Below are positions 27,415-43,838 of a stretch of 64,000 nt of DNA, one piece after another. The notes beneath the pieces are model-generated. The model saw nothing but the letters and a program-made list of their open reading frames with translations. It did not search any database and had not been told where the DNA came from. The position numbers were made by a program, and so were the translations under genes. The DNA is from Perkinsus olseni (taxonomy: Eukaryota > Perkinsozoa > Perkinsida > Perkinsidae), in NCBI GenBank assembly GCA_013115135.1, contig JABANP010000100.1:62001-126000 (forward strand). The letters run 5' to 3'. Positions within the stretch are counted from its first letter, which is position 1. Each line of letters begins with the position of its first letter.

Positions 27415-27672
27415 ATTGGCTACAGCCACTTCGCGGACCTATCTGCAGGTTCGGATTTCCAATGTCTGAAATCAGCTGTGTTTTTGTTCTCTTTCTTTCT
27501 CCTCGATGAAGCTACCGCTGAAATTACTGATAGGAGTATCTCTGCAATTCAGGGAGCTCTTTCTGCTATCCCCAACACCATAACTAACAACGATAATGAC
27601 AACTGAAAAAGGGCCAGTGATTGCCCCGATGAGAATCGTGTCGTCTCGTCTTTCTGTCGTGGTTGTTGATAA

Positions 27673-27955
27673 CACTGTCCTATGAATATCGCCGTTATGC
27701 TAATTTTTGTGCGCGGTTGATATCGCTTTGTCGCTTTACTTCGTAGTTGTAGACAATAATATGCAATAATGATTTAAAATAAACGGGTCTCCTGCTAACG
27801 CTCCAACGGTGAAACCAATAGTTGTTTAACCGGAAGTGTTGATGTTGATGATCATTTCTTACTCGTTTATGCTGGCTTGATAACCGAATATATCGTGTGG
27901 CTGTTTTGTTGAACGAGCGAGAGTAATCAAGTGCCTGTTGCGTTACAGAAGTCGG
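27673..27955. repeat. High-identity block, copy A (cathepsin array)
   Basis: This about 280-bp segment is almost identical to 31713-31995; I count about four substitutions by eye. It sits about 840 bp downstream of cathepsin copy 1. Sequence beyond 27960 still aligns with unit 2 but at clearly lower identity. Part of it recurs near 37155-37253 in unit 3. Its function is unknown. Confidence 0.85.
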
Positions 27956-28466
27956 GGGGATGGCAGGTGTTCATGGCCATAGCAATCTTACTGGGTCCGT
28001 TGATGAGCTGAAGGTTTCTCCGCGTAGAGCTCCTTGTGTACCACGAGTGCCCACTCGAGGTTTCCTTTATACCTTCCAACTCGTCATCTAGCGACAGTAT
28101 ACGCAAGCCAAGAGAGTCAGTGGTCAGCGCACGTCCAGCCATCGCGGGCGTGCGTGGAGGCACTCTGAAGATTGAACATCCAGGGCTTCTAAGCATTCTA
28201 CTTTGGCCATGAGTGAACACAACAGCTCTGCATTATGGTGGAAAGACGGTGAGACCTATTGGATCATACTTGTGGTCGGACAACGATATTAATAAAGGGG
28301 AGAAACCATGGGACACCTCACAATACTCAGCCTCCAACACCTGGTGTTGTGACAATGACCGAGCGAAGATCAGTGGCCAAGTGGGATCTCCTACCGGAAT
28401 TACAAACGGTGACTAAGACCGATTGCGAACCGAGCAAAGTCATAGATATCAAATAGAGGTTACTGT

Positions 28467-28720
28467 GCTCATCGGAGCTGAAATAACTGGTAGCTGGTAT
28501 TAAGCTCATCAGAGCCGGAATAACTGGTAGTGGGTATTGAGCTCATCAGAGCTGAAATAACTGGTAGTGGGTATTGAGCTCATCAGAGCTGAAATAACTG
28601 GTAGTGGGTATTGAGCTCATCAGAGCTGAAATAACTGGTAGTGGGTATTGAGCTCATCAGAGCTGAAATAACTGGTAGTGGGTATTGAGCTCATCAGAAC
28701 TGAAATGACTATTAGCCTGC
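28467..28720. repeat. 37-bp minisatellite, about 7 copies
   Basis: Unit starts fall at 28467, 28504, 28541, 28578, 28615, 28652 and 28689, an exact 37-bp period. Central copies are identical or nearly so. The corresponding places in units 2 (about 32508) and 3 (about 37588) hold a single copy, so the expansion is specific to unit 1. It lies just downstream of the cathepsin copy 1 stop codon. Confidence 0.93.
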
Positions 28721-28798
28721 AAAAACGCAGGGAGCTCGTATGGATTCTCTGTGGCTTCAGCCGACTTGGCATATCAAATAAGGAGCCGAGGCCAACTT

Positions 28799-30396
<1,598 letters not shown>

Positions 30397-31712
30397 TTTA
30401 TGAGTTCGCAAACTTCACAAGAGCACCGGTGATGCCACCATAGGGTCAGCACAAAAGACCCGACTTCAAGGAAGGTATGCACATGGACGTTTGTACCCCT
30501 GCGAAGGCTAGTGGCTAGCGGGCTCCCCGTCGCTACGCCAGCGCCCCGCCGGCGTACGCGAGTACATAGCTGATCTATTACAGGCGAGCAAGCTTCGCCT
30601 AACGCGAGTGCGTGCTGCGCAACAATCAGACCCATGTAACTGAAATTCAGATCCTCCACGGATCTGGCCGGGTTTCGACTCGGTACGAAGCTAAGATCAA
30701 CCTTGCCAATACTTTTACATCTCCCAGTGGGTACTCACGAGGTTGGCTTGGCTGTACAAAGCGGCTTGTCTATTTCAGTTAGCTACACTTCCCCTTATGC
30801 TACACTCTTGGCAAGACTAGATACAGTATCATCCATTCTCTACTATGCGACAGCCGGCACTCTGTCGAGTCGGCTTGAACTATTGCACGACCTAGTGACA
30901 TTTGCACGGACAGCAGCCTTTTGCAGGGAGCCTGCAATAGACCTGGGACGACTGTCCCGGTACCCTCTTGAGTCGCCCTTCCCCACAACCTTCTTTGAGG
31001 CTCGCCGGAGACATCTCGGCAGTGGCGTCATGTTTCTGGTGAGACAAGGCTGACAGCATGCTTCCCCATCCCATGCAAGGAGACATGCTACACCTGGGTA
31101 ATGCGAAGCCGTTGCGGAGTCCGCACGTCGGGCTGCTACACCTCATTCACGACTCCCCCTCCAACCTCTCTTGTTCCGTTGGGGGTTTCGATAAACCTAG
31201 TTTCCATCTTAGATCTTGCAGTCATCTCTTGAACGTGCATGTCTTCAGTTTCCCTCGATTTGCACACTGTTCATGCTCGGAACGTGCTGTTCGTCCATGT
31301 GGACTGCTCCGCCCGCACCGAGCTTTCTCCCGGCCTAGGTTCTTCGCTTGGATCATCTAGGTTCCCTTCGAGAATTCCCACCTCGACCGACTTCTGTACG
31401 GAACCTGGCCCCTCAAGCGCACAACTCGCATTCTCGCATACCATTCGAGATGTTTCTTGCGGATCCCTGCTGCTAGCCCGATCATTTTTTTCGTGATCCT
31501 GTTTGCTCGCCAGTCGTTCGTATCGCATGTTGTAGCTAGTCCGCCGTCTATGTCGCAGCCTTTTCAGCCTCTGAGAGTCCTTGGGCCGGCTATCGTACAT
31601 TTAAGGGCGATTGCTGCGTGCCCTTAATGCCCGGCAATGAGCGTTGCGTTTCGTTGCGAAATTCAGATTCAGGTTGTGAATGCGTTCGAACTTGCCTTGG
31701 GGATAGGGCAGG
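30397..31712. other. Intergenic region of tandem unit 1
   Basis: This stretch holds the promoter side of cathepsin copy 1, then sequence without a recognised gene. Open frames on both strands (for example plus 30703-31053) have no motif and no convincing splice structure. Some promoter-proximal bases resemble those upstream of copies 2 and 3. Confidence 0.4.
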
Positions 31713-31995
31713 GAACACTGTCCTTTGAATATCGCCGTTATGCTAATTTTTGTGCGCGGTTGATATCGCTTTGTCGCTTTACTTCGTAGTTGTAGGCAAT
31801 AATATGCAATAATGATTTAAAATAAACGGGTCTCCTGCCAACGCTCCAACGGTGAAACCAATAGTTGTTTAACCGGAAGTGTTGATGTTGATGATCATTT
31901 CTTACTCGTTTATGCTGGCTTGATAACCGAATATATCGTGTGGCTGTTTTGTTGAACGCGCGAGAGTAATCAAGTGCCTGTTGCGTTACAGAAGT
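31713..31995. repeat. High-identity block, copy B (cathepsin array)
   Basis: This block matches 27673-27955 almost base for base over about 280 bp. The adjoining sequence on the gene-proximal side (32000-32260) is much more diverged from its unit 1 counterpart. Confidence 0.85.
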
Positions 31996-32629
31996 CGGGG
32001 GGAGATGGCAGGTGTTCATGACCGTGGCAATCTTGCTGGATCTGTTGTTCAGCTGAATGTTTTCCTTGCTAAGACCTCCACATATATCACGAGTGGTCAC
32101 TCGAGGTTTCCTTTATACTCTTTAACTTGTCACCTAGTGACAGTATACGCAAGCCAGGAGGGTCAGCTGCTAATGCACATCCAGCCATTGCGGGCGTGTG
32201 GGAAGGCGCCCTGTGTATCGAGCATGCAGGGTTTTTAGGCATTCAACTTTGACCATGAGGAAGCACAACAGCTCTGAACTGTAATGGAAAGGAGACAAGA
32301 CCTATTGGATCATACTCGTGGTCGGACAACTATATTAATAAAGGGGAGACACCACGGGACACCTCACGATATTCAGGGTCTAACATCTGGTGTTGTGAAA
32401 AAGACCGAATAAAGATCGGTGACCAAGTGGAATCTACTACTGTAATCACGAAGCCTACGAACGGCGACTAAGACTGATTTCAGACCGGAATCAAATAGGA
32501 GTTACTGAGCTCATCAGAATTGGAATAAATGGGAGCTTGCCTAAATGCATATAGCTCATACCGTCGCTGTGGCTCGAGCCAACGAGCCTTTCATAAGTAA
32601 AGTGAATATGAAGCGGAGGCTGCCGTTCG

Positions 32630-34137
<1,508 letters not shown>

Positions 34138-34923
34138 TGTGAGAGGGCGATAGCTTCACAGGAGACCCAGAGAAACCCAGTCGAAACACTCAGTGACATC
34201 ACCAGCATGCGGTGATCAGCGGATCCTGCGAGTGGTCTCCACTGTTACACCCCTGGTGTTGACACCATCAGGCTTCCTTGAGACAAAAATTGGGGAATGA
34301 ACCGCAGCATGAAGCACGTATGCACATAGCCTTCCCCAGGGGAGGTTCCCCGTCGGTAAACCTGTGGTCTCCGAGATGAGGCAAGGGGCCCACTGTTGTG
34401 AGGGGGCGCGTCAGGGGCCATATGATCGTCTGAACCGCTATCGGGTGCCGGCAGAATCAATCGTTTGGTTCTCTGGGCACTTGCCTGCTAGCGTGAGAGG
34501 CAAAGCAGGGACAGGAGGTGTCCCATTGCGTCTACGCAGTAGTATGTTACAGGCAGCGGTGAGGCACCCTTTAGGCCGGTCATTCTGAATGCAGCAGTGT
34601 AAGCTTAGCTTCTTCACTTGCTATCCAATGTGAAGAGCTGACAATGGTTCATCCTCACAATGTAAGGCTCACACACTCCGTTGTTGTTGAGGTGACGCGC
34701 CATTCGCGATACTCTTTACGCACTCGCACGCATACATCGAGGCTCTTGATCGAAGGATTTCAGCGCCTTGAGGTTTTGGGTTGGGAGTCATACTGGCACA
34801 CAACTGCTACTGCATCCCCCGTAGAGGTTTTAACTGCGGTTCTGTGTTTCGGAATGAGTTCGTAGAACACCCTCCCAGGATTGTCGTGCTTATGATAGCC
34901 TCTTAGGAGTTGCCTTTGAGGTG
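34138..34923. other. 5' flank of cathepsin copy 2, shared with unit 3
   Basis: No gene is supported. The sequence aligns in blocks with 39223-40265 upstream of copy 3, for example around 34770-34830 versus 40120-40180. This shows that the tandem unit extends well beyond the peptidase gene. Confidence 0.55.
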
Positions 34924-36742
34924 TGCACTATAACTCAGTACAGTGTGGCTATTTGAGACGGGGCTCAAAGAAAGGTAGAAAATGGACTAGATGGGAGCTA
35001 AGTAATAAGATTGAACTCGAGAGAAGCTTAGTGATAATGTGCACTACAGCTTACTACGCTCAAGCTTAGGACAGCACGTATGCTCATGCACGCGAGTGCA
35101 AATCGCATAATAATGTCAGATGATATGTGAGACTAATGATACGCGGTAGCAGTAAACTAAGAGCTGAGTGGTACTGAACCAGGCTGTAATTGTTACATAG
35201 CTAACACTATAGTCTTCACTATGTTGTCACTATAGTGTCGTCATTATGTTGTCACTATAGTGCAGGGATCCATCATGGTGCCTCTACTGGTCATGTTCAT
35301 ACAACTCCGGCTACAGCGACTACTGGTAGTCCAAAATGGCGTAACCCCTAGACATTCAGCCTTCGCCCACCGGAACTACCATCCTCTAACCCTCATCGCC
35401 CAGGATCAGCTGACGATAACTCTTATCCTGCCTCATGTTCTCCAGTAGCCCGCATGCGCGGGCTCTTCAACAATCGGTTGCGGTCACCCCCTTCCACGAG
35501 CTTATTCTCTGCATCGCGTTCTAGCCCATCTCAGAACCATTAACTAACCCCCCCATGGAAAACATGTGGCATTCATGAAGGTAATTACAGCTTCGCCGCC
35601 CCTCCCAGTTTCCCTAGAGCATGGTGATGACATGACCTCGGCCCTCTGCCTAGTTGATCCGGCAGAGTCATCGTTCATCATATTCGTGAACTCATCACTC
35701 AAGCTCCGCCTCTACGAGGACCACCTCCGACTGACACCATTAGTCCATCTCCGCCCACCCTATCTCAGCTATCTCGTACTGCGACGGATGTGATCCATGT
35801 TCTGCCTACTGTACAACCCCTTCTACAAGAACAACCTATCCTACCACCAACTCCATCCGAGGATCAATCTGCTCACTCCTCTATCTCTACCTCGTCTTCG
35901 TCTTCCTCTGCCGCAACTATCGGAAGATCTGATCGATCTGCCCAATCTTGGCATTCTCTTCAGGCCTCCTCTTAAGAGTCTGCCCCAAGCGGTCCAGTCC
36001 GACGTTTACGACGAGTCCCTGTGAGATTCGATCCCACCGGTTCTGCTAATGTCTCTAGTTTCGATGATCAGCTCTATCCTATCCGATAACGCTTCGGAGG
36101 GAGAGAGAAACCTGCACTATAGTGGCAACATAGTGACGACTAATAGTGTTAGCTATGTTACAGCTACAGCCTGGTTCAGTACCACTCAGCTCTTAGTTTG
36201 CTGCCACTTCGTGCCATTAGTATCAGATGATCGGCTTACCTCATTCTGCGCCTTGCACTCGTCTCAAACTTCTTGAACCAACCTTCCATCTTAGCGATGG
36301 TCAGCTTATCACCTGTTAACGGGGCGGGTGTGACCTTCAGCTGCATACCAGGGGTAGACTCAGATACCATTTTCGTTCAAAGGACTGCTCGACAATCGGG
36401 GATAGAGTCACTTGCTTTTTTTTAACAAGGAGCTGCTACCAAGTTGAAGGCCCAGTGGTTAAAGTAACCCAACAGTGAACCAATGAGGAGATTCAACTCA
36501 TAAAACCATTCAAGTTATAGTATATCGTACTTAGCTTAGCTATGATACGAACATCACAATGGGGACGGCTTAGATCTCATATTGTGTACTCATCCTACAA
36601 TGCATGAGTATACGTGCTACACTAAGCTTAGCCTAGCTCAGTAAGCTGTGAATCACATTATTACTTAGCTCGCATCTAGTCCATTTTCTACCTTTCTTTG
36701 AGCTTTGTCTCGAATAGCCACACTGTACTGAGTTATAGTGCA
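34924..36742. mobile_element. TIR DNA transposon, about 1.82 kb, with 4-bp target duplication
   Basis: The ends are inverted copies beginning TGCACTATAACTCAGTACAG; the outer about 90 bp match with few differences. A second inverted pair lies further in (about 35148-35265 versus 36112-36210), so the full arms are about 340 and 630 bp, the right arm carrying extra sequence. GGTG flanks both ends (34920-34923 and 36743-36746). The equivalent place in unit 3 (about 40264-40300) lacks the element and reads straight across, an empty site. The interior (35270-36100) has only short, Ser/Pro-rich frames and no recognisable transposase, so the copy is probably non-autonomous. A superfamily cannot be named from the termini alone. 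Confidence 0.85.
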
Positions 36743-37708
36743 GGTGAACCCTCAGCGTGAGGGCCTCAGCTGTTGAGCCTAGGAAACGGTCCTTTCCGTT
36801 CCGTCCATCAGGTTGCCAATCAGACTGGTTGGGAGCACGAATGTTGGTCCATGATGAGGCGGTGAGCTTATAAGGGCGGGGTCCCATAGTGTGAGTCAGG
36901 AGCAACCCCAGGAGAACGTTCAAACGCGAGCTTGCGTGGTCGCATGATGCGACTCGCACCACTCAAAGGAATCCTCTCAGTCGGCGGCGCCGAGGATTGA
37001 AGGACCCCGGTTTTTGACATGGCATTGCAGTGTACGGCCTGGCTCATCCCGAGTGATCGGATCTGAGTCTAGCCGCACCCAGGGCTCCTCTTAGAGTGTT
37101 GTACTCCGATCACGCCACATGCGCTACCGTACTGTGACGCGAGCATAGCACAGTTGAAATAAACGGGTCTCCTGTCAACGCTCCAACGGTGAAACCAATA
37201 GTTGTTCAACCGGAAGTGTTGATGTTGATGATCATTTCTTACTCGTTTACGTACACGCAAGCCAGCACTGCCGGCCCAGCAGGACCGGTGGTTACGCGCA
37301 TCCAGCAATACGTCAAGGCAGTGCCTTGAAGGCACCCTGAATTTCGAACATCCGGGGCTTGAAAGCTTTCTTCATTGGCCGTAAGTGAACACAACAGCCC
37401 TCGCATTTTAGTGGAAAGGGGATGAGATCCACTGGGAAGCAGCAGTCATACTCGTGATGGGACTACGACATTAATATAATCAAGAAACCACGGTGAGCCT
37501 CACAGTACTCGGCCTCCAACACCTGGTCTTGTGAGAATGACCGCTTTCAGGCAAAGGCGGACCCATCGGAATCAAATGGGAGTTATTGAGCTTATCAGAA
37601 CTGGAATAAGTGGGGGCTTGCCTAAATGCATATAGCCCATACCCTCGCTGTGGCTCGAGCCAACAAGACTTTTATGTAAGCAAAGTAAGTGGGAAGCGAA
37701 GGCTCTTC
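36743..37708. other. Unit 2/unit 3 junction region
   Basis: This stretch holds the right flank of the transposon, which aligns with 40266-40360, then a partial copy of the high-identity block (about 37155-37253), then the 3' flank of cathepsin copy 3. No gene is supported. Confidence 0.45.
37155..37253. repeat. Partial third copy of the high-identity block
   Basis: About 97 bp match the middle of 27673-27955 and 31713-31995 with a few substitutions. The match then breaks directly into sequence that lies more than 100 bp further along in units 1 and 2, so unit 3 carries an internal deletion. Confidence 0.8.
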
Positions 37709-39222
<1,514 letters not shown>

Positions 39223-42106
39223 TTCGAAAGCGCGTCAGCTTAACAGGAGACGCAGGAAGACTCAGTCTAACCACCCAGTGACATCACCAGCATTATGGTG
39301 GTGCACCCGTGGTGCCACTTGTGGTGATCAGGATTCTGCGAGCGGTCGCCACTATTACACCCTTGACTACATCGGATTCCTTCGTAAGAACAGTTGAGGA
39401 CAGAATTGCAGCGTGAAACACGTATGCGCATAGCTTGGTGACACCATCGGACTCCCTTTGTAACAACGATTGGGGAGTGAATCGCAGCGTGAAACACGTG
39501 TGCGCATAGCATTCCCTTGCGGAAGTTCCCCGTCGATCAAAACGACTCGCCTCCGTAATAAAAGGGGCGGTAGTCAGAGTGGGATCCCCACTGATGTCGT
39601 TTGATATGGACAGAAGCCTCACGACAGCGGCGTTGGTGACGCGAAGGCGATGCTGCTCATGCCGGAGGCGAAGGAGATGCTTTGCATAGCACTCGCGGCT
39701 ACGCAGGCACGAGCTACCTCTCGAAGGCCTCGGTTGGAAGAGCCATTGAGAGCGTCAGGAGGCCGAACGATGATCATCTGAACCTCTCTCGAGCGTCGGC
39801 CGAATCAAGCGTGGTTCGCCGGGAACTTGCGCACTAGCGTGAGAGACAAAACAGGGACACGAGGTGTCTCATTGCGCCTACGAAGTGGTACGGTGCAGGC
39901 TGACCTGAGGCTGCAGTTAGGGATTGTTTAGGCCGAGTCATTCTCAATGTGTGCGCTAAGCTTCTTCATCGACTATCCAATGAGGAGCTGAACATGGGCT
40001 ATCCTCACGCAGTTCGTTGTAGTTCGGGTTCCACGCCATCCGCTATGTTCATGCCATCGGGTTCTACGCACGTGCACGCATTCGTCAAGGCTCTCGCCCC
40101 TAGGAATCTCCGCGCCTCAAGGTTTTGGGTTGGGAGTCGTACTGGGACGCAACTGCTACTGCATGCCCCCGCAAAGGTTCTAACCGACAATTCCGCGTCT
40201 TAGAATGAGTTTGTAGAACACCCCCCTAGGACTGTCTTGCTGATGAACGCCCTATCAGGAGTTGTTCCTCGAGGTATACCCTCAACTTGAGGGGCTCTGA
40301 GGAGAAACATTCTCAGGGACGTTCAAGCACGCAAGCGTGGGCCCACCATCCGGTTTCAGCTTAACGTGCAGAGGGCCTGGGCACTGAGAGCGTAATGCTC
40401 TCAGCGTTGCTCGGATTCAACTCACCGCAGCGCCCGGTAATTCCAGCAAAAAGAGGATTCCTTCGGGAGGAACAAGAAGCACGTTGTGGGTGAGCGATAG
40501 TGCAGGCTTCGCCCGACCGTGTCCACTCTATCCTCGACAGCTTGCCGCCGGAATCGCATCTGGTTCTCTCGCATGATAGTCCAATTTACTAACCGCTAGG
40601 CCACATGCATTCGAATCGTAGAACCCACTTTCGCTAGCATCTCGGTTCATTGTTCCCGGCGTGGAGAAAACGCGTCAAGGTATTCTTGGTTGGGAGGCTA
40701 CTCGGAACCGTTGAGGGTGCGGGTTAAGCCTCGCCAGAAATGTCAACGTTTCCGAGTATTGTGGTACACCCTGGCACCCTAACCCCGTTCAGCTGCTTTA
40801 TGATCAGTATATCGCTTATTTGAGGACTTGCAGTGCTGCTCTTACCACAGCTAGAGAGGGTCTAAGTGGGCAAGCTTCTTCCGGTAAACGAGCGCGTCTC
40901 ATCTCGTCCGCCGAACATCCGTCGTTGCAGGCCCCCGTGGGACGGTTATACATCGCGGTGAGCTCCGGATTTTTGGTGACGCGGTTAGAGTGTTGCACTT
41001 GCTCTCGTGAGGTCGTGGGATCGAATTCGTGGGGCTGACAATTTTACATTTCATCAATGTGCGTTGCGAGCGGGGTTGTTCGGCTCCATTAAGAAGCGGG
41101 AACAGCCGCGTTGTGGACTCTCACGTTTCATACGTTTTCACGGCGTGTTGCGTGACACAATGGCTATCTGGGAGATGACGACATGGTGGAGCTGATCGCA
41201 TGCCTCAACGGAAAGTAGTTGAAGGCATCGCGATAGAGAAGGGACGTATTCCCCACTCTACGCCACAGTGAAGTAGATGGGCCCGCTGAAACTTCACGAT
41301 CGTGTTGCTGACTACTTCAAGGGAGAAGTCAGTATCCTCGAGGTGGGTTACACATGTCCTGGTCCCTTCGGCATCGCCTGGTTGAAAGATCTAAAATTCT
41401 CAATTTGGCAACTTCGTCACGGTGTCGTTCTCAACTATCCTATTCGTTGCACTCCAGTTTCGCATACTCGTCCTCGGGTGCAGCGGTGGCCTACTAATTT
41501 ATACTAGTGCTATTCTGTTTTTTGGAGGGGGATAGGTTACACACTCCGCGTACGTGTACGTTGAGAAACCGGCATCCCCTGGCGTTGGGAAGAGAGCTCG
41601 AAGACCACATAGTGGCGTGACCCCCCGTGGGGCCCTCTGTGCTGAGAAACGTGGTGAATACACCATGTACAGCATGATCTACAGAGGAAATTTCAATCGA
41701 CGGGTACGAATTGTGAACGTATACGATGATTGGTACTCAATTGCTAGTAGTATTCCGTCCTTTTTCCTCGTTGTCCGGCGGGAACGCCGAGAGAGCCTTT
41801 GCGGGGCGTATCGTATGATCTTGGGAAGCTCAAGGGAACGATCCAGAACTCCGAGATGAGATCACCCTGCAGTCCCTCGATAGCATCGAATCTTGACGGG
41901 CTCTTGAACTCCTTGCGAACGCAAGATCTACAGCCGGAGCTCTTGCTTCGATCTAATGATGGAGCCGTAGAGCCTCTAGTCGAGTGCAGTCGTTGTAAGA
42001 CTTAGACTACAAAACTACAATACGTTGTGCATTATATCATCAGCGATGAGGAGGCGTTTAGTTAAGAGTTGAGCAATCATAGAGGAGGCAGGGTCATTGT
42101 CTGTTT
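39223..42106. other. Intergenic region with tRNA-like remnants
   Basis: The first about 1.1 kb is the 5' flank of cathepsin copy 3 and matches unit 2. Beyond 40360 there is no recognised gene. Two tRNA-like strings occur: on the minus strand near 40585-40625 (box A-like GTGGCCTAGCGGTTAG) and on the plus strand near 40976-41035 (box A- and box B-like). Neither folds into a full tRNA. Short ATG frames at 41277-41507 and 41554-41859 lack recognisable features. Confidence 0.4.
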
Positions 42107-43694
42107 ATGAATAACGAAGAAGTGCGGCCACGACGAAGCGCCCGACTAGCAGGTAATGATGAGTCTTATGATCATGCATGACCGTTGAGCGAGTGCCACT
42201 CAGGTGGTATTCTCAAAGAGGAATCCGCAGGGTCGCCGAGCAATGCAGAGGTACCCGAGCTCGTCGCTGTGCATGTTCGCAGTTGAATTGTCAGGTCGGA
42301 GGGGACTCTAGTGCTCAAAGAGAGGACAAGTCGTTCAGCTCCTACATGACTTCATTGGTAGTATGCCGTTGCTCTCCGTTGTAGATCGGTCGCTACTCTC
42401 CCTGTACAGGTGATGCTACTGTCCTTTTTCGCTACCTCACTGTATGTAATGTGGCGACTTTACCAGAGGTTCCCTCCTCTTAGCCCACACTACAGGGAGC
42501 TGCTTCAAACGACGTTCGGCCATAAGAGCATCGCCCAACTCCTCACCGATACTACGGGCGAGGACCTATTAGTGGTACTAGAGACTCCTTCTGATACGTT
42601 CGGCAGGAGGGCGATCAGGTGCAAGAAGCACTCGAGTTCTACATTGAAGATCACTATGCTGAAGTCATGCTCTTGTTTTGCGCCTCCTACACGTTCCTAC
42701 AGACCTTCGCCATACCAGGACCGATATTTCTCTCTCTACTGGCTGGGGCTCTGTTCGGACGTAAGTGGGATGTAGGCTCGTACCACACCATCCACAACAC
42801 TTCGCCGTTCCTCTTTGCCGGGAGGTAATGATGGAGTGTCTGTGATCAGGCGTGAAGGGGTTCCTGATAGTATCTACCTGCGCTACAGCCGGCGCCTCTC
42901 TATGCTACACGCTATTCCGTGTAGTGGGCCGTCCGGTCGTTATGCATTTCTTTCGGCCTGCTTTGACGCGCTTCAAGAGGCAACTGGACAAGAGGCGTGA
43001 CAGCTTGTTCTGGTACTAAGTCCATGGGGAGGGAGCATCACCATTCCTGATGCGCTTCATGTATGGACATTAACCTCTTCCGAGGCGTCCTCAATTGTCC
43101 TGTACAACTTAATGGTTGAACAATTATGATCCCGTATCTGAACTTCATAATCCTCGGCGTCATTTAGGAGAGGTGCTTAATCTCGTGAAGTATCCTATCG
43201 TTAGTTGTGGAACGTTGTGGTAGGATCTTTTTCCGTCGGCTCAGGTACATGCTTTTCTTACGTATAACACCCATAGTACCTAATTGGTTCATAAACATCT
43301 CCACTGGGAATCTCGGCCTGAGCTCTAGGACCTTTTTCTTTGGTATTACCATCATCACCGTAACTCAGTAGCTCCCAGGGCCCTCTGCAGGCACGCTGCT
43401 CGGTCTTATACCTAACAACGTCATACTGGTTAACATGGGCAGTGAGCTGGCTGAGATACAGCACGTCGGAGGCTTCAACGCGAAGAATTTTCTGGTAATA
43501 CTGGCGGTATTTCTCTGCCGCTTTGCTACATAAATTAACGCTGGTTTTCGCAGGTTTTGCTGGGCCTAGGATGTCTCAGCTCTCATTCCGACGTTATTGA
43601 AGCGACAGCTGTCCACTGATGAGAATGACGATCATCTTCTGGTGGGAGTCACGGCCAACGGCAAGGCTCCGACGGAGGGCACAAAAAGTGAATG
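42107..43694 (+). CDS. TMEM41/VTT-domain membrane protein (DedA/SNARE-associated family)
   Basis: These multi-pass ER proteins are lipid scramblases or act in autophagy in other eukaryotes. A likely start at 42107 gives MNNEEVRPRRSARLA. The exon at 42410 encodes a first membrane segment. The VTT core follows: YTFLQTFAIPGPIFLSLLAG near 42688-42750, VSTCATAGASLCYTLF near 42873-42920, and FLRITPIVPNWFINISTG near 43255-43308. A 48-nt intron (about 43340-43387) then leads to GTLLGLIPNNVILVNMGSEL. The C-terminus is unclear. One frame stops at 43617-43619, while the family-like ALIPTLLKRQL ending, stop 43692-43694, needs a one-base shift near 43580. Confidence 0.85.
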
Positions 43695-43838
43695 ATAGAA
43701 GCTTCATTAAATGCACAATACAGTTTTTGTACTCTTCGCGGATTTGTGTTCGAGAGTGGTCAAAGACGCTCGCAGCTGGATTTGTCTCACCTTCTGAATG
43801 GCCTCCTCAACATGGACGAATATGCACCTTTTTAAAGC

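Noticed and set aside
34924..36742. Reading the 1.8-kb insertion as an LTR retrotransposon
   Set aside because: The terminal repeats are inverted, not direct, and no reverse transcriptase or integrase motif was seen inside.
40585..40630. Minus-strand tRNA-like GTGGCCTAGCGGTTAG
   Set aside because: The D-arm-like part is good, but the expected T arm downstream does not match and no cloverleaf forms.
40976..41040. tRNA-like sequence with GCGGTTAGAG and GGGATCGAATTC
   Set aside because: Boxes A and B are recognisable, but the acceptor and T stems do not pair. At best it is a degraded tRNA or a tRNA-derived repeat.
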